Shown: positions 31,188-43,157, counted from the stretch's first letter. The stretch: 64,000 nucleotides of DNA from Canna indica (GCA_034359265.1 CP136891.1:64394001-64458000), one strand, 5' to 3'. Made by a program: numbers and translations. The notes: a model not told the origin generated them from the letters alone.

Positions 31188-33207
31188 TCAGTTGTCGAGG
31201 GCCGGATATTTTCCCTTTCTTAGGGAATCCGCATCTAACCATCTTTCTGGTTCTTTCGGTCCTTCAGTAGAATTTTCTTCTTCATCGAGGAAGGGCAAGA
31301 ATGGTTTTAACCAATCTTTATTTGTCTTGTTCCTTGCATATGAGCATTCAGGCTGCTCATGATTGTGATTGTTTTGAGGTTCTCGCTCTGGAGTAGCCGT
31401 GGTCACAATGTTTTTCTTCTCTTCTGGGTTGATCTGACTCAGAATTTCTTGATCTTCTTCCTTTGAATTTGTGGGAACTGAGTTTTCGTCTTGAATATAG
31501 CTAATATGTTCATCCCATATAGGTAGATAATCCCAAAAAGGAGGTGGGTTAACTTCATGTTCCGTTTGAATTTCTTCTCTTTCAAGTGCCCAGATTTCTC
31601 CTATAATTCCAGGGTTATCTGGATCATTCAGATCATACTCTTCTTCCCACGAAGATGCTGCCATAAGTGCTTCAGCAATAAGTTCTTCATCATCCCAGGG
31701 ATATGTTGCCATAAGTGCTTGGTGAGAATGCGTCAGCAGGCTATTAATCTTACCAATAGCCAAACACAGTTGTTGAATAACTTTTGGGGGAGCTTCCTTT
31801 GCCTCAGTCAATGCTCCCTCTAAATCTGCCAGATGCCTTTCAATACATACTGGGTTGCTTGTTTGAACGAGATTGGCAGTCAATCTTGATAATGCATCGG
31901 CTAGTGTGTTTAATTTGCCATCGATGTGTTCAAAATGAATATGAACTCCCGTTCCTGTTACAAAGTCAACAAAATTGATCCATCTTACTCTTGAAGGTTT
32001 ATTTTGCGCAGACTTGTTGTAAAAGCTTATTATGGCTTGACAGTCTGTTCTGAGAGTTATTTCTCCGTGGTCAAGATAGTGGATTTTGAGGGCTCTCAAA
32101 GTTTTCATACACGCATGTATTTCTGCGTCAATTGTAGACTTGACAGTTGGAAACTTGCCACTGGCATAAGCACATACTTTCTCTGTGCTTCTGGGGTCAT
32201 GCTTTTTATTCTTCCACTTGCATATCCCTCCCCAACCTTCCATGCATCCGTCTGTTTCTAGAATTATGTATGCATCAGGTGGTGGTAATTCTAGATCAGG
32301 AAGTTTCTGGACTAAGTCTTTAATTCTCGCAATCAGTTGCTGATCTGATTGTTTAATTCGCTTGTCTCCGTGAGGGCTTGTTTTAGAATACAAAGGTCCT
32401 AAGAGAGTCCCTAAATTAGGAATGTAGGATCTGGCATAGTTGAGTATCCCAAGCCATGATCTGAGACCAGCCTTACTCTTCAATTGCTCCTCATCGAAAT
32501 TGATTATTTTCTTAATTACGTGAGGTTGCAGTCTTATCTTATTGCTACCAATAATTGCTCCCAGAAACTCTATTTCTTTGGTAGCTATTCTCATCTTAGA
32601 AGGAGAAAGAACTAATCCCCACTTCTCGCAGATAGCTAACATCTTTTCTAGATGCTTATCATGTTGCTTCTCATTGTCTGAAAATACCAGTATATCATCT
32701 ATGTACACAGCTATGAAGTTTTCTGTCCCTTGGAAGCACTGGTCCATTTTTCTCTGAAATATGGCTGGAGCATTTTTCAATCCGAATGGCATTACCAGCC
32801 ATTCATACAATCCTCCTAGTACTATAAAAGCAGTCCAGGGTATTGATTCTAGGGCCATTGCAACTTGGTGGAAGCCGCTCTTGAGGTCAAATTTAGAGAA
32901 TATTCTGTTGTTTCTTATTCTCTTTAAAATTGTATTTATACCTGGCATGCTGTATTGATCTTTGTGGGTGTTGTAGTTAAGGGTCCTGTAATTAAATACC
33001 AATCTTTCTTTTCCCTTTACTTCTTTCTTTGTAATTGGGTCAATACTGGTGCCTGAATTTACCATGATTGTCATTGTCCTATGGCGGCTTGTGCTGGGCC
33101 TAATCACACCGATCTTCAGTAATGCCTTAACATGTTTATCAAACTGTTCATTCATTGCTGGTGTCACATGTTTAAGACGCTTGTCTTGTATTGTCAGATC
33201 CGGGTTA
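31188..33207 (-). pseudogene. Type A RT, RNase H and tail (copy 6, longest open frame)
   Basis: 659 uninterrupted codons (33,167-31,188). They include the complete RT palm with YIDD (about 32,693-32,705), RNase H with its conserved acidic positions (about 32,270-31,900) and the full acidic tail ending GKYPALDN. The catalytic Asp pair of RT is present. It is separated from the protease only by a TAA at about 33,213. The frame is in better shape than any other replication module in the window, so this may be one of the younger insertions. Confidence 0.85.
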
Positions 33208-33212
33208 ATGAT

Positions 33213-34181
33213 TTAAAGTTTGCATGTGACTTGGTTCTTGGCCCAATGCTGAATTGGATTCTCTCCAATGAATCCTTGATCTTTTAGCCTTTGCAAAAGG
33301 GGGCTAAATTTCTTCTTGAACCATTTTGACTCTTCATAAGAATCGTAAGTCACTGCCCTCTTAACTTCTAGGTATTCGTCCTCTGAGAGGCATAATTCCT
33401 CTATGGCGGCACTTGTTGTCAGCTCAGTATCTATCCTTGTAGTAATCGTTGTAACATTCTTATAAAATGTGACAATCTGCTCTTCAATTCTGACTCCTCC
33501 CTGTAGAGCCCTTATGAAATTACAGCCGATTAGCATTTGAATTCCATCCCCTTTACCCATTGGGAAGGCATAAGTGAACGGAATTCTGAACTTATTTTCT
33601 TCAATAGCCATTTGGCCACTCTTGAGTCTCAATCTGGCCACTTGCTGTGAATTTACCCCATTGATCTGAATAGGGTAAGCGCTTGGTTCTAGCGCCTCTG
33701 GTGGTACTGCGTCCTGATTTATACAACATACCGTAGCTCCCGTGTCTAGAATAGCCTGAATCTTGAATTTCTGTATTCCTGGGATATCAATTACGATTTG
33801 CATATTGTAGAGTCTATTCAAGACCCTTCTTCCCCTCTTTAGGTCAGGAACTATTGAGTGAAGAATCTCTTCTTCTTCTAACAATTTATTCGCAGTTTCC
33901 CTGAAGAATATCTCTGTTTGTGTTTTGCTGGTGGTGGCTTCTTCAGTAACTAGGGATTTTCCTTTTGCAATCTTCCTTTCTAGATCTTCTGTCTGATCTA
34001 GTCTTAACCCATCAAATTTTTCTCCAAGATCCTCTAAATCTTGGCTTAGACGTAGTTCATCTATTTCATCTTTTAACCTCTGGTTTTCCGCCAGAAGGTA
34101 TTTTGTATACTCTAATAGTTCTCTTATCAGAGCATCTTTGTCGTCATAGGGCGTAAAGTTTGCCTTCTTGATGATGATTTC
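33213..34181 (-). pseudogene. Type A capsid end and protease (copy 6)
   Basis: Frame 33,213-34,229 contains the Glu/Leu-rich segment and then the aspartic protease with an intact DTGA motif (about 33,735-33,750) and a following beta-rich region. A one-base deletion near 34,181 separates it from the capsid. The TAA at its end is a single-base change compared with the 17.5-kb copy. Confidence 0.8.
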
Positions 34182-35152
34182 CTGCCCAAGCAAAATTTGG
34201 AGCACATTGGGCATACTGTTATCCGACAATTTCTGCAGTGAGCTCTCATTCTAGGGTTCGTGGGTTCTTTGCAATAAGTGCATTTCTCACAGCCTTTTGT
34301 TATTTCAATCTGATTGTCTTCCCATTTGTGAATGCATTCCGTCATTTCTTTGGGAAGTTTAACTTGTGATCTCCATACAAGTGGTTTTGGCTTAACAGAT
34401 TCTGATTTTTCTTCAGATATTATAACCATGGCTGTCTCATAAGGTAGATCATTGAGTTCAGTCGTAATTGAGTGCGCCATTCCCACTTCTCCTTCCGAAA
34501 ATGAGCATATAGCATCGCTATCCGGCTCATTCTGCTCGACAGAGACAACATCCCAGTTGTCTGATACGTCCAGATTTTCCACTATTGCTGCTCTGGCTAT
34601 ATTCCCTTGTTTTCTGCGACAGTCGCGAGCAAAGTGTCCTTCTTCTCCGCAGATGAAGCACTTGCAGCGTCTCACCTTATCAGCATGTTTTCTCTTAAAT
34701 ACCCTAACATGGGTATCATGAGGCTTTCCTCTATAAGTCTTAGCTTTTCTAAGACCATACTTCTTTTCCTTTTTATAATATCCAGGGATTGGGATTTTGT
34801 TGCAGATTGTAAGGTTCTTCAAGCTTCTCTGAAAAGCTGTCCTCTTGCATTGTTCTTCAAGATATTGATAAGTAAAATGAATTCTGGGAAACACCCATAG
34901 GTTGTTTCCTGGGTGTTTTTCAGCAAAAGCTGCTTCGATTTCTCTGCCAATAATTGGTGGCATTTTTCTGAAAAATTTTTCAAAAAGTTCAGGGGAGACA
35001 TACATCCTCCCTGACTTGGCTGCAAGGACCTTGTAGTCATTAATATACTCAAAAAGGTCTTTGATGTTGGTGCATGATAGCCTTTCAAGGTCATTGTATG
35101 CTCTGGTCTATTCCTCCGTTGATCCTGTGACCGGATCCTCTAACAAAAACAT
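34182..35152 (-). pseudogene. Type A capsid region (copy 6), 5'-truncated
   Basis: Capsid core, CCHC knuckle (about 34,617-34,668) and second Cys-rich segment. The sequence begins at 35,152, where it is joined to a P2 leader, so the start of the capsid and the movement protein are missing. A stop at about 35,107 (TAG) and the frameshift at 34,181 disable it. Confidence 0.8.
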
Positions 35153-35451
35153 TGAAGGTTGTGCATCGTAGCGTGAACCATCGGGAAATTAATTTACACG
35201 ATGAACAGGGGGAATGGGAAAATACACGTGTCGCTCAATTCGACTACGGGCTACTAAGAACACTGAGTCGAAAGAGCAGGAGTGGAAATATATTTTCGAA
35301 ATAGGATGGAGGAAAATATATTGAAACGGTGGATGGATTACAATGACAGAAGAGTAGAACTACTTGGCTCTCAAGTCTGTTTTGCACCTTCATACTAAGA
35401 CTCTATTTATAGACTAAAGGTTGCTTCCTTGCGAAGGAAACTCATCCTTGA
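35153..35451 (-). promoter_or_regulatory. Promoter P2 and atypical leader, edge of the viral cluster
   Basis: Leftward P2 core with its TATA box (TATAAATA, about 35,401-35,410) and leader. Upstream it is truncated at 35,451, inside the CTTCCTTGCGAAGG repeat, where host repeat DNA begins. Where the other P2 copies have the PBS (28,699), this one departs after TTCCCATTCCCC and carries about 50 bp of other sequence before the capsid piece. This is the right boundary of the pararetroviral mosaic. Confidence 0.55.
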
Positions 35452-36050
35452 ATTTACAAGTTCTCACCCACTCCCTCTAAAAAGTGAATATAATCAGCAA
35501 GAGTACGTGGTCCATCCTTCTCTAAATCCATAGAAATGTCACTTATCTTCAAAAATCTGTAGGGTGTTTAGAAATAAAAGGTATGAGTACAATTACACAA
35601 TGAGTGGACAAAAATATAACAAAGGGGAACAAACAAGTTTTAATAATACAATATATATACCACCTGAGTTTGTTGATCAGGGAGTATGAAAAAGTTTGTC
35701 ATTTGAAGAAGTCTGTGTATGATTGAAGAAGTTTGTGTATGATTTGAAGCAGGCTCCTCGTGCTTGATTTGACAAGTTTAGCAAAGTAGTTGAATTTGGA
35801 TTGAAGAAAAGTTTATAAATTTATTAAGTCATTGGAAGAAATTACAATCAAAGAAGTGAAAAAAGGTACTATCTCTATCTAGTCAATATTTGATCAACAA
35901 TATTATTAAGAATTTTGATGTCCGAGAACTATCCTTCATTCGACATAATTCAAAAGTCTCTTTCAACTAATGAATTGTGTATCACTGATCTTTGTCCGTT
36001 TAAAGGATGTAGACCAATAAATATTAAAAAGATAAAAAAAATTATCATTA
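35452..36050. repeat. Duplicated block, left part (first copy)
   Basis: Matches 61,565-62,150 over most of its length, starting AATTTACAAGTTCTCACCC. It is part of a larger duplication that also includes 43,270-44,640 and 62,605-64,000. It is mostly non-coding and AT-rich apart from the RT relic listed separately. Confidence 0.7.
35663..35810 (+). pseudogene. Copia RT relic (first copy)
   Basis: Translating in two frames gives a degenerate piece of copia RT: a PPEFV start, then the LKK..VYDLKQAPRA signature and FDKFSKVVEF. Stops and a short internal duplication (35,703-35,740) interrupt it. It is too short to classify, and it is a fossil shared with 61,795-61,925. Confidence 0.6.
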
Positions 36051-36537
36051 TTTTAAAATAGATTATTACTAGTTATAAGAAGTATTTTAGTACTAAATTA
36101 TCCGAGGATATGCATTTAGAATATCTTATTATTTTTCTATCTGATTAACTATTCAAACTTTTACTCTAGTCATTTGAATTCTTTTTTCTAATAGAATTTT
36201 AAACTCTAATTAAAATTTTGAAGGTAAAATGAACAAATATTTATTTCTTATTAGTATTGATACAATAGATTCAATATTATTTATTAATGCAATGCAATAA
36301 AATAAATAAAGTAGTTAATGAAAATCGATTTAAATTAAATTAATTTTATAATTTTTTATATACTTTCGTGTTACTTGAGAATAAGAGATGAGATTATTTT
36401 ACGTGATAAAATTGATTAAAAAAAAGAGAATATTTTAAAATTTGTAAACGAACAAGGATCAATTGTAACAATCTTTAATATTTATGGACCATTTCAAGAT
36501 CGGGGAAAAGTATATCCAACTTTTTTCTTTTTATTAG
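36051..36537. repeat. AT-rich flank repeated before the hairpin elements
   Basis: The part from about 36,290 recurs near 38,970-39,190 and 40,130-40,390 (shared pieces TTAAATTAAATTAATTTTA and CCATTTCAAGATCGGG). No gene seen. Confidence 0.55.
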
Positions 36538-37362
36538 TATGAAAATTAATAAAATATAAAAATAATATTTTTATGCAAAAATTTTATGATGTATATATAG
36601 GACCTATTGATAATAATGTGGCACGACATGCTGCTGTATCCATCAATAATGACACCTAGGATGATATAAATTTTTGAATGGTAAGAAATTCATGATGAGT
36701 CAACTAGGTGAAAATAAATATGTTAAAATTATTCGAAAATCTAGCATGAGACAAGGGGGTCATTTTTTTTACCAAATATGATTTCCACATGTTTGTGATA
36801 TTTATGAATTTTTTTTATTTGATTTCATTTGTTTATTTTTATGAATATTATTTCTAAATTTTAATTCAATTTTTATTATGTTGTATAGTTGGGCAAGTTT
36901 AGATGTTTGATTGAAGTTTTCGGTAATGTTACAAGGTTGCACAAGAAGTTTATAAGTGATGCAAGTTTAGCAACATTACCGAAAAGTTCAATTGAACACC
37001 CAAATTTTTACCCAACTCTACGACTTAATGAAAATTAAATTAAAATTCATAAATAATATTCATAAAAAAATAAAATCAAATAAAAAAATTCATAAATATT
37101 ACAAACACGTGGATATCATATTTGATGAAAAAGTGGTAGCTCCAAACTCCTACTAATTTTTTTAATAATTTTTTTATATTCATTTTCATTCAGCCGACTA
37201 CCATAAATTTCTTACCATCTAAAAATTGATATCGTTTTTTATGTCATAAGCAAAAATATATACAGCATGTCGTGCCACATAATGATTAGACATATCCTAT
37301 ATATATCTTAAAAATTTTGCATAAAAATATTAGTTTTTTTTATATTTTATTAATTTTTATAC
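36538..37362. mobile_element. Long hairpin (foldback) element 1
   Basis: The whole 825 bp is one imperfect inverted repeat with its centre near 36,955. The left end GTATGAAAATTAATAAAATA is mirrored at the right end. Internal pairs include ATGATTTCCAC with its complement and GGTAATGTTA with TAACATTACC. There is no coding capacity. It resembles a foldback/MITE-like non-autonomous DNA element. If transcribed it would form a near-complete RNA hairpin. No clear target duplication could be assigned. Confidence 0.6.
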
Positions 37363-37363
37363 T

Positions 37364-38030
37364 TGTAATACCACAATTTAGTCTCATATCGGGAGTATAT
37401 TGAATGTGGTGTTGACTTGTAAGGTTTGATGAGTGTGCTACCATCAACTTCAGCTTAAGCATTTTAATTAGGCTAATAGGTTGGCCTATGAAGTTGATGC
37501 GTTAGTTATCCCATCAAACGGGGCGTAACAAAATGGTAGCAGAGCATGACCTAGTCGTAGGCATGGTGAGGAAGCCTACGTGAGAAAAAGCTGCCCGGGT
37601 GATGGGGTGGAGCCGCTACTAGGCTAGGCCTCACATGCCGCCGACTTGGATGTGATTCTGGATTATGTGTTTGACTCGAGTTGGATCTTGACGAGGACGT
37701 CAAGACATAAGTTGGGGAGATTGTAATACCCCAGTTTAGTCTCATATCGGGAGTATATTGGATGTGGTGTTGGCTTATAACGCTTGATAAGTGTGCCACC
37801 ATCATTATGTGTTCGACTCGAGTTGGGTCTTGACGAGGACGTCAAGACATAAGTGGGGGAGATTGTAATACCCCAGTTTAGTTCCATATCGGGAGTATAT
37901 TGGATGTGGTGTTGGCTAATAACGCTTGATGAGTGTGCCACCATCAACTTCAGCTTGAGCATTTTAATTAGGCCAATAAGTTGACCTATGAAGTTGATGC
38001 GTTAGTTATCACATCAAACGGGTCGTAACA
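37364..38030 (+). mobile_element. TRIM retrotransposon with three LTR copies
   Basis: Miniature LTR retrotransposon with 167-bp LTRs at 37,364-37,530 and 37,864-38,030 (TG...CA ends, starting TGTAATACC). A shortened third copy lies at 37,722-37,804. Right after the first LTR comes a PBS-like ATGGTAGCAGAGC (37,533-37,545). Purine tracts GTTGGGGAGA and GTGGGGGAGA precede the other two LTRs. Target duplication ATACT occurs at 37,359-37,363 and 38,031-38,035. There is no protein-coding capacity; it depended on another element's RT. It lies in the linker next to a hairpin element; the uninterrupted linker is seen at 39,993. Confidence 0.85.
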
Positions 38031-38091
38031 ATACTACTTTAAAAAAAATGTATTTACTTTTTCAAATCTTAAAAAGCTCCACAAATAATTT

Positions 38092-38868
38092 TAGAGTGTA
38101 TATATAGGACCTATTGATAATAATGTGGCCCGACATGTTGTATCCATTATTGGTTATGACACCTGGAATATAAATTTTTGGAATGTAAGAAATTCATAAA
38201 GAGTCAACTAGGTAAAAATAAATATGTTAAAATTATTCGAAAATCTAGCAGGAGTTAAGGGGATCATTTTTTTTACCAAATATGATTTCCACGAGTTTGT
38301 GATATTTATGAATTTTTTTATTTGATTTCATTTGTTTATTTTTATGAATATTATTTCTAAATTTTAATTCAATTTCCATTAGGTTGTATGGACAAAAATT
38401 CAAATGTTTGTTTGAAGTTTTTGGTAATGTTACTAGGTTGCACAAAAAGTTTATAAGTGATGCAAGTTTAGCAACATTACCGGAAAGTTCAATTGAACAC
38501 CCAAACTTTTACCCAACTCTACAACTTAATAAAAATTGAATTAAAATTCAAAAATAATATTCATAAAAAATAAAATCAAATAAAAAAATTCATAACTATT
38601 ACAAATATATGAATACCATATTTGGTGAAAAAGTCATTGTCCTAAACTCCTGCTAAATTTTTGAATAATTTTCTTATATTCATTGTCATCCAGCCGACTC
38701 CGATAAATTTCTTACAATCTAAAAATTGATATCGTTTTTGGGGTCATAAGCAACAATATATACAACATGTCATGACACATGATCATTAGACATATCCTAT
38801 ATATATATCTTAAAATTTTTGCATAAAAATATTAGTCATTTTTTATATTTTATTAATCTTGAAAAGCT
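38092..38868. mobile_element. Long hairpin element 2, left end truncated
   Basis: Second copy of the hairpin element. The outermost ~50 bp of the left arm and the usual flank are missing; the right arm is complete. The hairpin centre lies near 38,460. Confidence 0.6.
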
Positions 38869-40417
38869 CCATAAATATTAAGGACTATCGCAATTAGTTC
38901 TTGCTCATTTACATATTTCAAAATATTATCTTTCTTTATTAACTTTATCTGGAAAAGATAATAAAATAAAACAAATAATATAAATAAAGTATTTATTGAA
39001 AATCAATTTAAATTAAATTAATTTTATAGTTTTTTTCATATGCTTTCATGTTACCTGAGAATACGAAATGTAAAAGAAGGTGATATTTTGAAATGTGTGA
39101 ATGGGCAAGGACCAATTGTGACGATAGTTAATATTTGTGATCTATTTCAAGATCGAGGAAAAGTAAATCCAACTTTTTCCTTTTTTATTAGTATGAAAAT
39201 TAATAAAATATAAAAATAATATTTTTATACAAAAATTTTAGGGTGTATATATAGGACCTATTGATAATATGGCACAACATGCTTTATCCATTATTGGTTT
39301 AGTCATGACACCTAGGATAATATAAATTTTTGAATGGTAAGAAATTCACAGGGAGTCAACTAGATGAAAATAAATATATTAAAATTATTCAAAAATCTAA
39401 CGGTCCAAATATGATTTCCACGTTTGTGATATCTATAAATTTTTTTATTTGATTTCATTTGTTACTTTTATGAATATTATTTCTAAATTTTAATTTAATT
39501 TTCATTAGGTTGTAGAGTTGGGCAAAAATTTGAATGTTTGATTGAAATTTTTAATAATATTACTAGGTTGCAAAAGAAGTTTATTACTGATGCAAGTTTA
39601 ACAATATCACCGGAAAGGTTCAATTGAACACCCAAACTTTTACCCAACTCTATAACTTAATGAAAATTGAATTAAAATTCAAAAATAATATTCATAAAAA
39701 AAATAAAATCAAATAAAAAATTCATAAATATTACAAACATATGAATACCATATTTAGTGAAAAAGTGATCGCCCCAAACTCCTGCAGAATTTTTTAATAA
39801 TTTTCTTATATTCATTTTCACCCGCTGACTCCCATAAATTTCTTATAATCTAAAAATTGATATCATTTTTGGTGTCATAAACAAAAATATATACAACATG
39901 TCGTGCCACATAATCATTAGACATATCCTATATATATCTTAAAAAATTTGCATAAAAATATAAATTTTTTATATATTTTATTAATTTTCATGCTACTTTT
40001 TAAAAAAATTGTATTTACTTTTTGAAATCTTGAAAAGTTCCACTATTAAGACTCTCGCAATTGGTTCTTGCTCATTTACATATTTTAGAATATTCTCTTA
40101 CTTTATCAACTTTATCTCCGGTGAAAAAGACAATAAAATAAAATAAATAATATAAATAAAATAATTAATGAAAATCAATTTAAATTAAATTAATTTTATA
40201 ATTTGTATATGCTTTCATGTTACCTGAGAATAAGAAATGAGATTTTTACAACTTTTCCACGGCAAATAAAGTTGATAAAAGAATGTGATGTTTTGAAATA
40301 TGTAAACGAGTAAGGACCAATTGTGACGATAATTAATATTTGTGGACCATTTCAAGATCGGGAAAAGCAAATCCAGCTTTTTTTTATTAATATGAAAATT
40401 AATAAAATATAAAAATG
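38869..40417. repeat. Head-to-tail repeat units with linker and flank
   Basis: Linker plus flank (38,869-39,190) recur at 39,993-40,417, giving a unit of about 1.16 kb that includes a hairpin element. The third unit breaks off at 40,417 after only the first bases of the next hairpin. This fits tandem duplication of a flank-hairpin-linker unit. Confidence 0.6.
39191..39992. mobile_element. Long hairpin element 3
   Basis: Third copy, about 802 bp, with both ends and the hairpin structure kept (centre near 39,580). It is somewhat more diverged, with several short deletions in the left arm. Confidence 0.6.
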
Positions 40418-41252
40418 ACATTGTTAGGGGATCTCAATCCCTATATTTTTTTCTCAAAAAGTTCTACTTCTATCATGTTCTTATCGGCCATAATTATATT
40501 CATTGTTGTTGTTTTCTTCCCAAACCACACCACCTTGTATGGTTGTGGTGTGTACGCAATTGTTAATTGTCTTTTTATGCCTCTCATCATAAAAACTAGT
40601 GAATTCTTGAGATGTAAATTCTCCTCGAACTGTACGTAGGCCTCTAATAATAGAATCTCTCTCTTATTCAACATGAATTTTAAATCTTTTAAAAACAGCA
40701 AAAGCTTCAGACTTCACTATCAAAAAATAAACCTATAATTTTCTGCTAAAACCATAAATGAAAGTGAGCAAATACATCTTTTTTATGTGAAGCCATTGGC
40801 GAAATCTCACATAATAAGTGAAGCCCTTGGCGAAGTCTCAAGGAAGCAATCGCCCATGCGGTGAAGTCGGGTCGTGATTTCTATTTTATTACAAGTACGC
40901 CACCGCATTTAACTTGCTTTAACTTGAGATGTTACAATAAACTTACAATCGGCTAGCATTAGAAAACTAAATATTTCCTATTACCCATCTTGGAACTTGT
41001 TGCACTAACCCCAATAAGCATTGTTGCTCAACAACTAAAAGTTGAATATAAATTTACTTGCTCAAATACCAGTATGAAGTTTTGTTTAAATTGCCTTCAA
41101 AAGTGCAGATGCCAGAATGAAACCTTAACAAATTGATTAACATAATAGCTTTTCTGCAGTAGTCTACAATTTTGGAAGCAAAATATCTAGTTCCTTGAAA
41201 ATTAAAGATAGCAAAGAGGAGTATTATTTAAGATAGGAGACAATATACTAAC
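40418..41252. other. Unassigned sequence between repeats and TBCC exon
   Basis: A minus-strand frame of 86 codons (40,441-40,701) has fairly normal composition but no recognised domain. Near 40,780-40,850 two copies of a GTGAAGCC.TTGGCGAA.TCT unit occur. The TBCC exon expected after 41,253 is not found here, so the gene end is either further left or lost. Confidence 0.4.
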
Positions 41253-41393
41253 CTGTAATTTGTGATTGTCACCAATGATAAGAGACTTCTGATTAACTAC
41301 CAAGTAAAACACACATTCACGACAATTTGAAATGCAAATGAGTTTTGCAGCTGCAATGACCTGTACCCTTTCAGAGTGCTCCATTTTAAAAGC
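41253..41393 (-). CDS. TBCC (C-CAP/cofactor C-like) domain protein, exon C
   Basis: A 141-bp exon, 47 codons, with an AG acceptor before 41,393 and a GT donor after 41,253. It encodes part of a right-handed beta-helix TBCC domain: HSERVQVIAAAK, then SNCRECVFYL and IIGDNHKLQ, which matches my memory of plant TBCCD1-like proteins. That family is related to tubulin-binding cofactor C. It joins exon B in frame across an intron of about 1.66 kb. One or two substitutions from the usual pattern suggest drift. The next exon (expected APYN motif) is not seen. Confidence 0.75.
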
Positions 41394-42158
41394 CTAAGAA
41401 AATTAAGGAAAAGGAAATGGAACTGTTGGTGACAAACAAAAAACAAGAAAAAACGAAGGAAACGACAAAATTTTTATTCCAAATAATTAATGTCAGAACT
41501 TGGTTCATATAACATCTAGTGTAAAATTTAAGAAAAAACAAAGTCAAATGAAATTACCAAGCTGCTAAAATGATGAAGAGAATACCAACCACATATATTA
41601 TCCTGATAAATAACCAAGCAAGAAAGCATTCAACTTTGACAAAAAGAATATAATTTAAAGGACAAAAACAGACAGAGCAAGATGTCAAGGCTTCCATGGA
41701 ATTAAATACTACTAATGCTCAACAACCTGCACCTATATCTTGGTTGATATAAAGTGGGAACACGGCAAAAAATCTAGTTAAAGAGGATGCTCCATGGTAC
41801 AAGACAAGATTTGACAATGAAAACATGTTCGGGTAAAAGTAATTAAATTTGCAATAAAATAGGTAAATGTTACTCTGGTCTGTCATATCATCATTCTCTA
41901 ATTTAGGATGGCCTCAGATCCATTACTACAGAAAATTGAATTTTTCAAACTATATGGTATACACAGTTGACAAATCATTTTATTTCATATAAAAAAACAT
42001 TTCAAATGCAAACCATATTTCTTATCTATTCCCTGTTATTAAGCAAATTTCAATTACACGTTGAATGGGAGAAATATACGTCAACTGATTATATATAGCA
42101 ATAGCCACAAGGAACTCATTTTTTGTAACCAAATTACCATACACAAACAGACGAGTAA

Positions 42159-42352
42159 GGGTCCTTTTGTATGGATGGGTTCAGATGGAAAGGAATGACC
42201 GAAGGAGAGAATAAAAAAGAAACCCAATTTTAAATTTTGAAAAATTCTTTCAAGCTGAAAAGAGTCTAGTTCCTCTTTATTCCCAAAGTCCTACTTGTAT
42301 GTCCTTCCTTATTACTCTCCTCCCCTCCAAATTCCTCCATCCAAACAGACCC
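42159..42352. mobile_element. Tourist-like MITE (PIF/Harbinger type)
   Basis: 194 bp with inverted ends (left GGGTCCTTTTGTATGGATGG, right CCATCCAAACAGACCC) and a TAA target duplication (42,156-42,158 and 42,353-42,355). It lies in the intron between TBCC exons C and B. No coding capacity. Confidence 0.75.
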
Positions 42353-43052
42353 TAAGAATCAGGCTATACAACACCAGCAAGTCTAAAAATAAATGTATTG
42401 ATATATGGAATCAATATATTTCCAGAAGGCACTAAAACATAATGCAGAAGTAGTGTAAAATAGTAGAAGTACTTAATAGCTGATATATTGACATATTACT
42501 TCAATGAAGAAAGGTAAGATCATAGTAGAGCAGAAAGAAATAAACCCAGAATTGAAAGAGAGCATAAGATATTAAGCAAATGACCTAATTGATAAGTACA
42601 AATCATATAAGTTAGCAGTCCCCGAGGTTAATAGAATAACTGACTTGACAAAGTATAGGATTATTACAATGAAGGTCAAAGCACTATCAAACTTGGAGAA
42701 TAACTTACATGCCAGTGGTAGTTAATAGCGCAATAAATGGTAAAAGGAAATGGGATTTTTTGGAAAGAGATTGAATAATTACATTTCAAATGTTAAATGA
42801 TTATGAGCATTTTCTTGTGTCGCTTGTATTCAGTGTTTAGAACCCCAAATGTTGGAAGAATAAAGATAAGTATCCAGTCTAAATACTGCAGTATCCTATA
42901 AATTCACAAGTCTCTGATATATCAGGCCAGCCAGCAAAGGTGTAACAGTGATATGCATAAATCCTATATCTTGGCAATGAAAAATGTTCTTGCACTAATT
43001 TTATTATTCTATCCTGATCAATGGCAACCATAAGGATGTAAATGCATCATAC

Positions 43053-43157
43053 CTTACCAACAGCACCAAGAACAATAGTTGCATCAGAACATCCATAAAT
43101 GGTTGCATATCTCAGAGGTGCTAGCAAGTATATCACCGAGTCATGGCAATTCAACAC
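43053..43157 (-). CDS. TBCC domain protein, exon B
   Basis: A 105-bp exon, 35 codons, with an AG acceptor before 43,157 and a GTATGA donor after 43,053. It encodes CHDSVIYLLAPLRYATIYGC and then SDATIVLGAVGK, typical of the start of the TBCC beta-helix in plant TBCCD1-like proteins. Both junctions are phase 0, and it joins exon C without a stop. It is absent from the second duplicated block, where the sequence begins only in the intron beyond it. Confidence 0.8.

Noticed and set aside
1..35451. Ty3-type LTR retrotransposons
   Set aside because: RT and RNase H are present, but there is no integrase and there are no LTRs. A movement protein and intergenic promoters with PBS downstream fit Caulimoviridae.
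36538..39992. CRISPR-like array
   Set aside because: Repeats are long inverted structures with no short direct repeats or spacers, in plant nuclear DNA.
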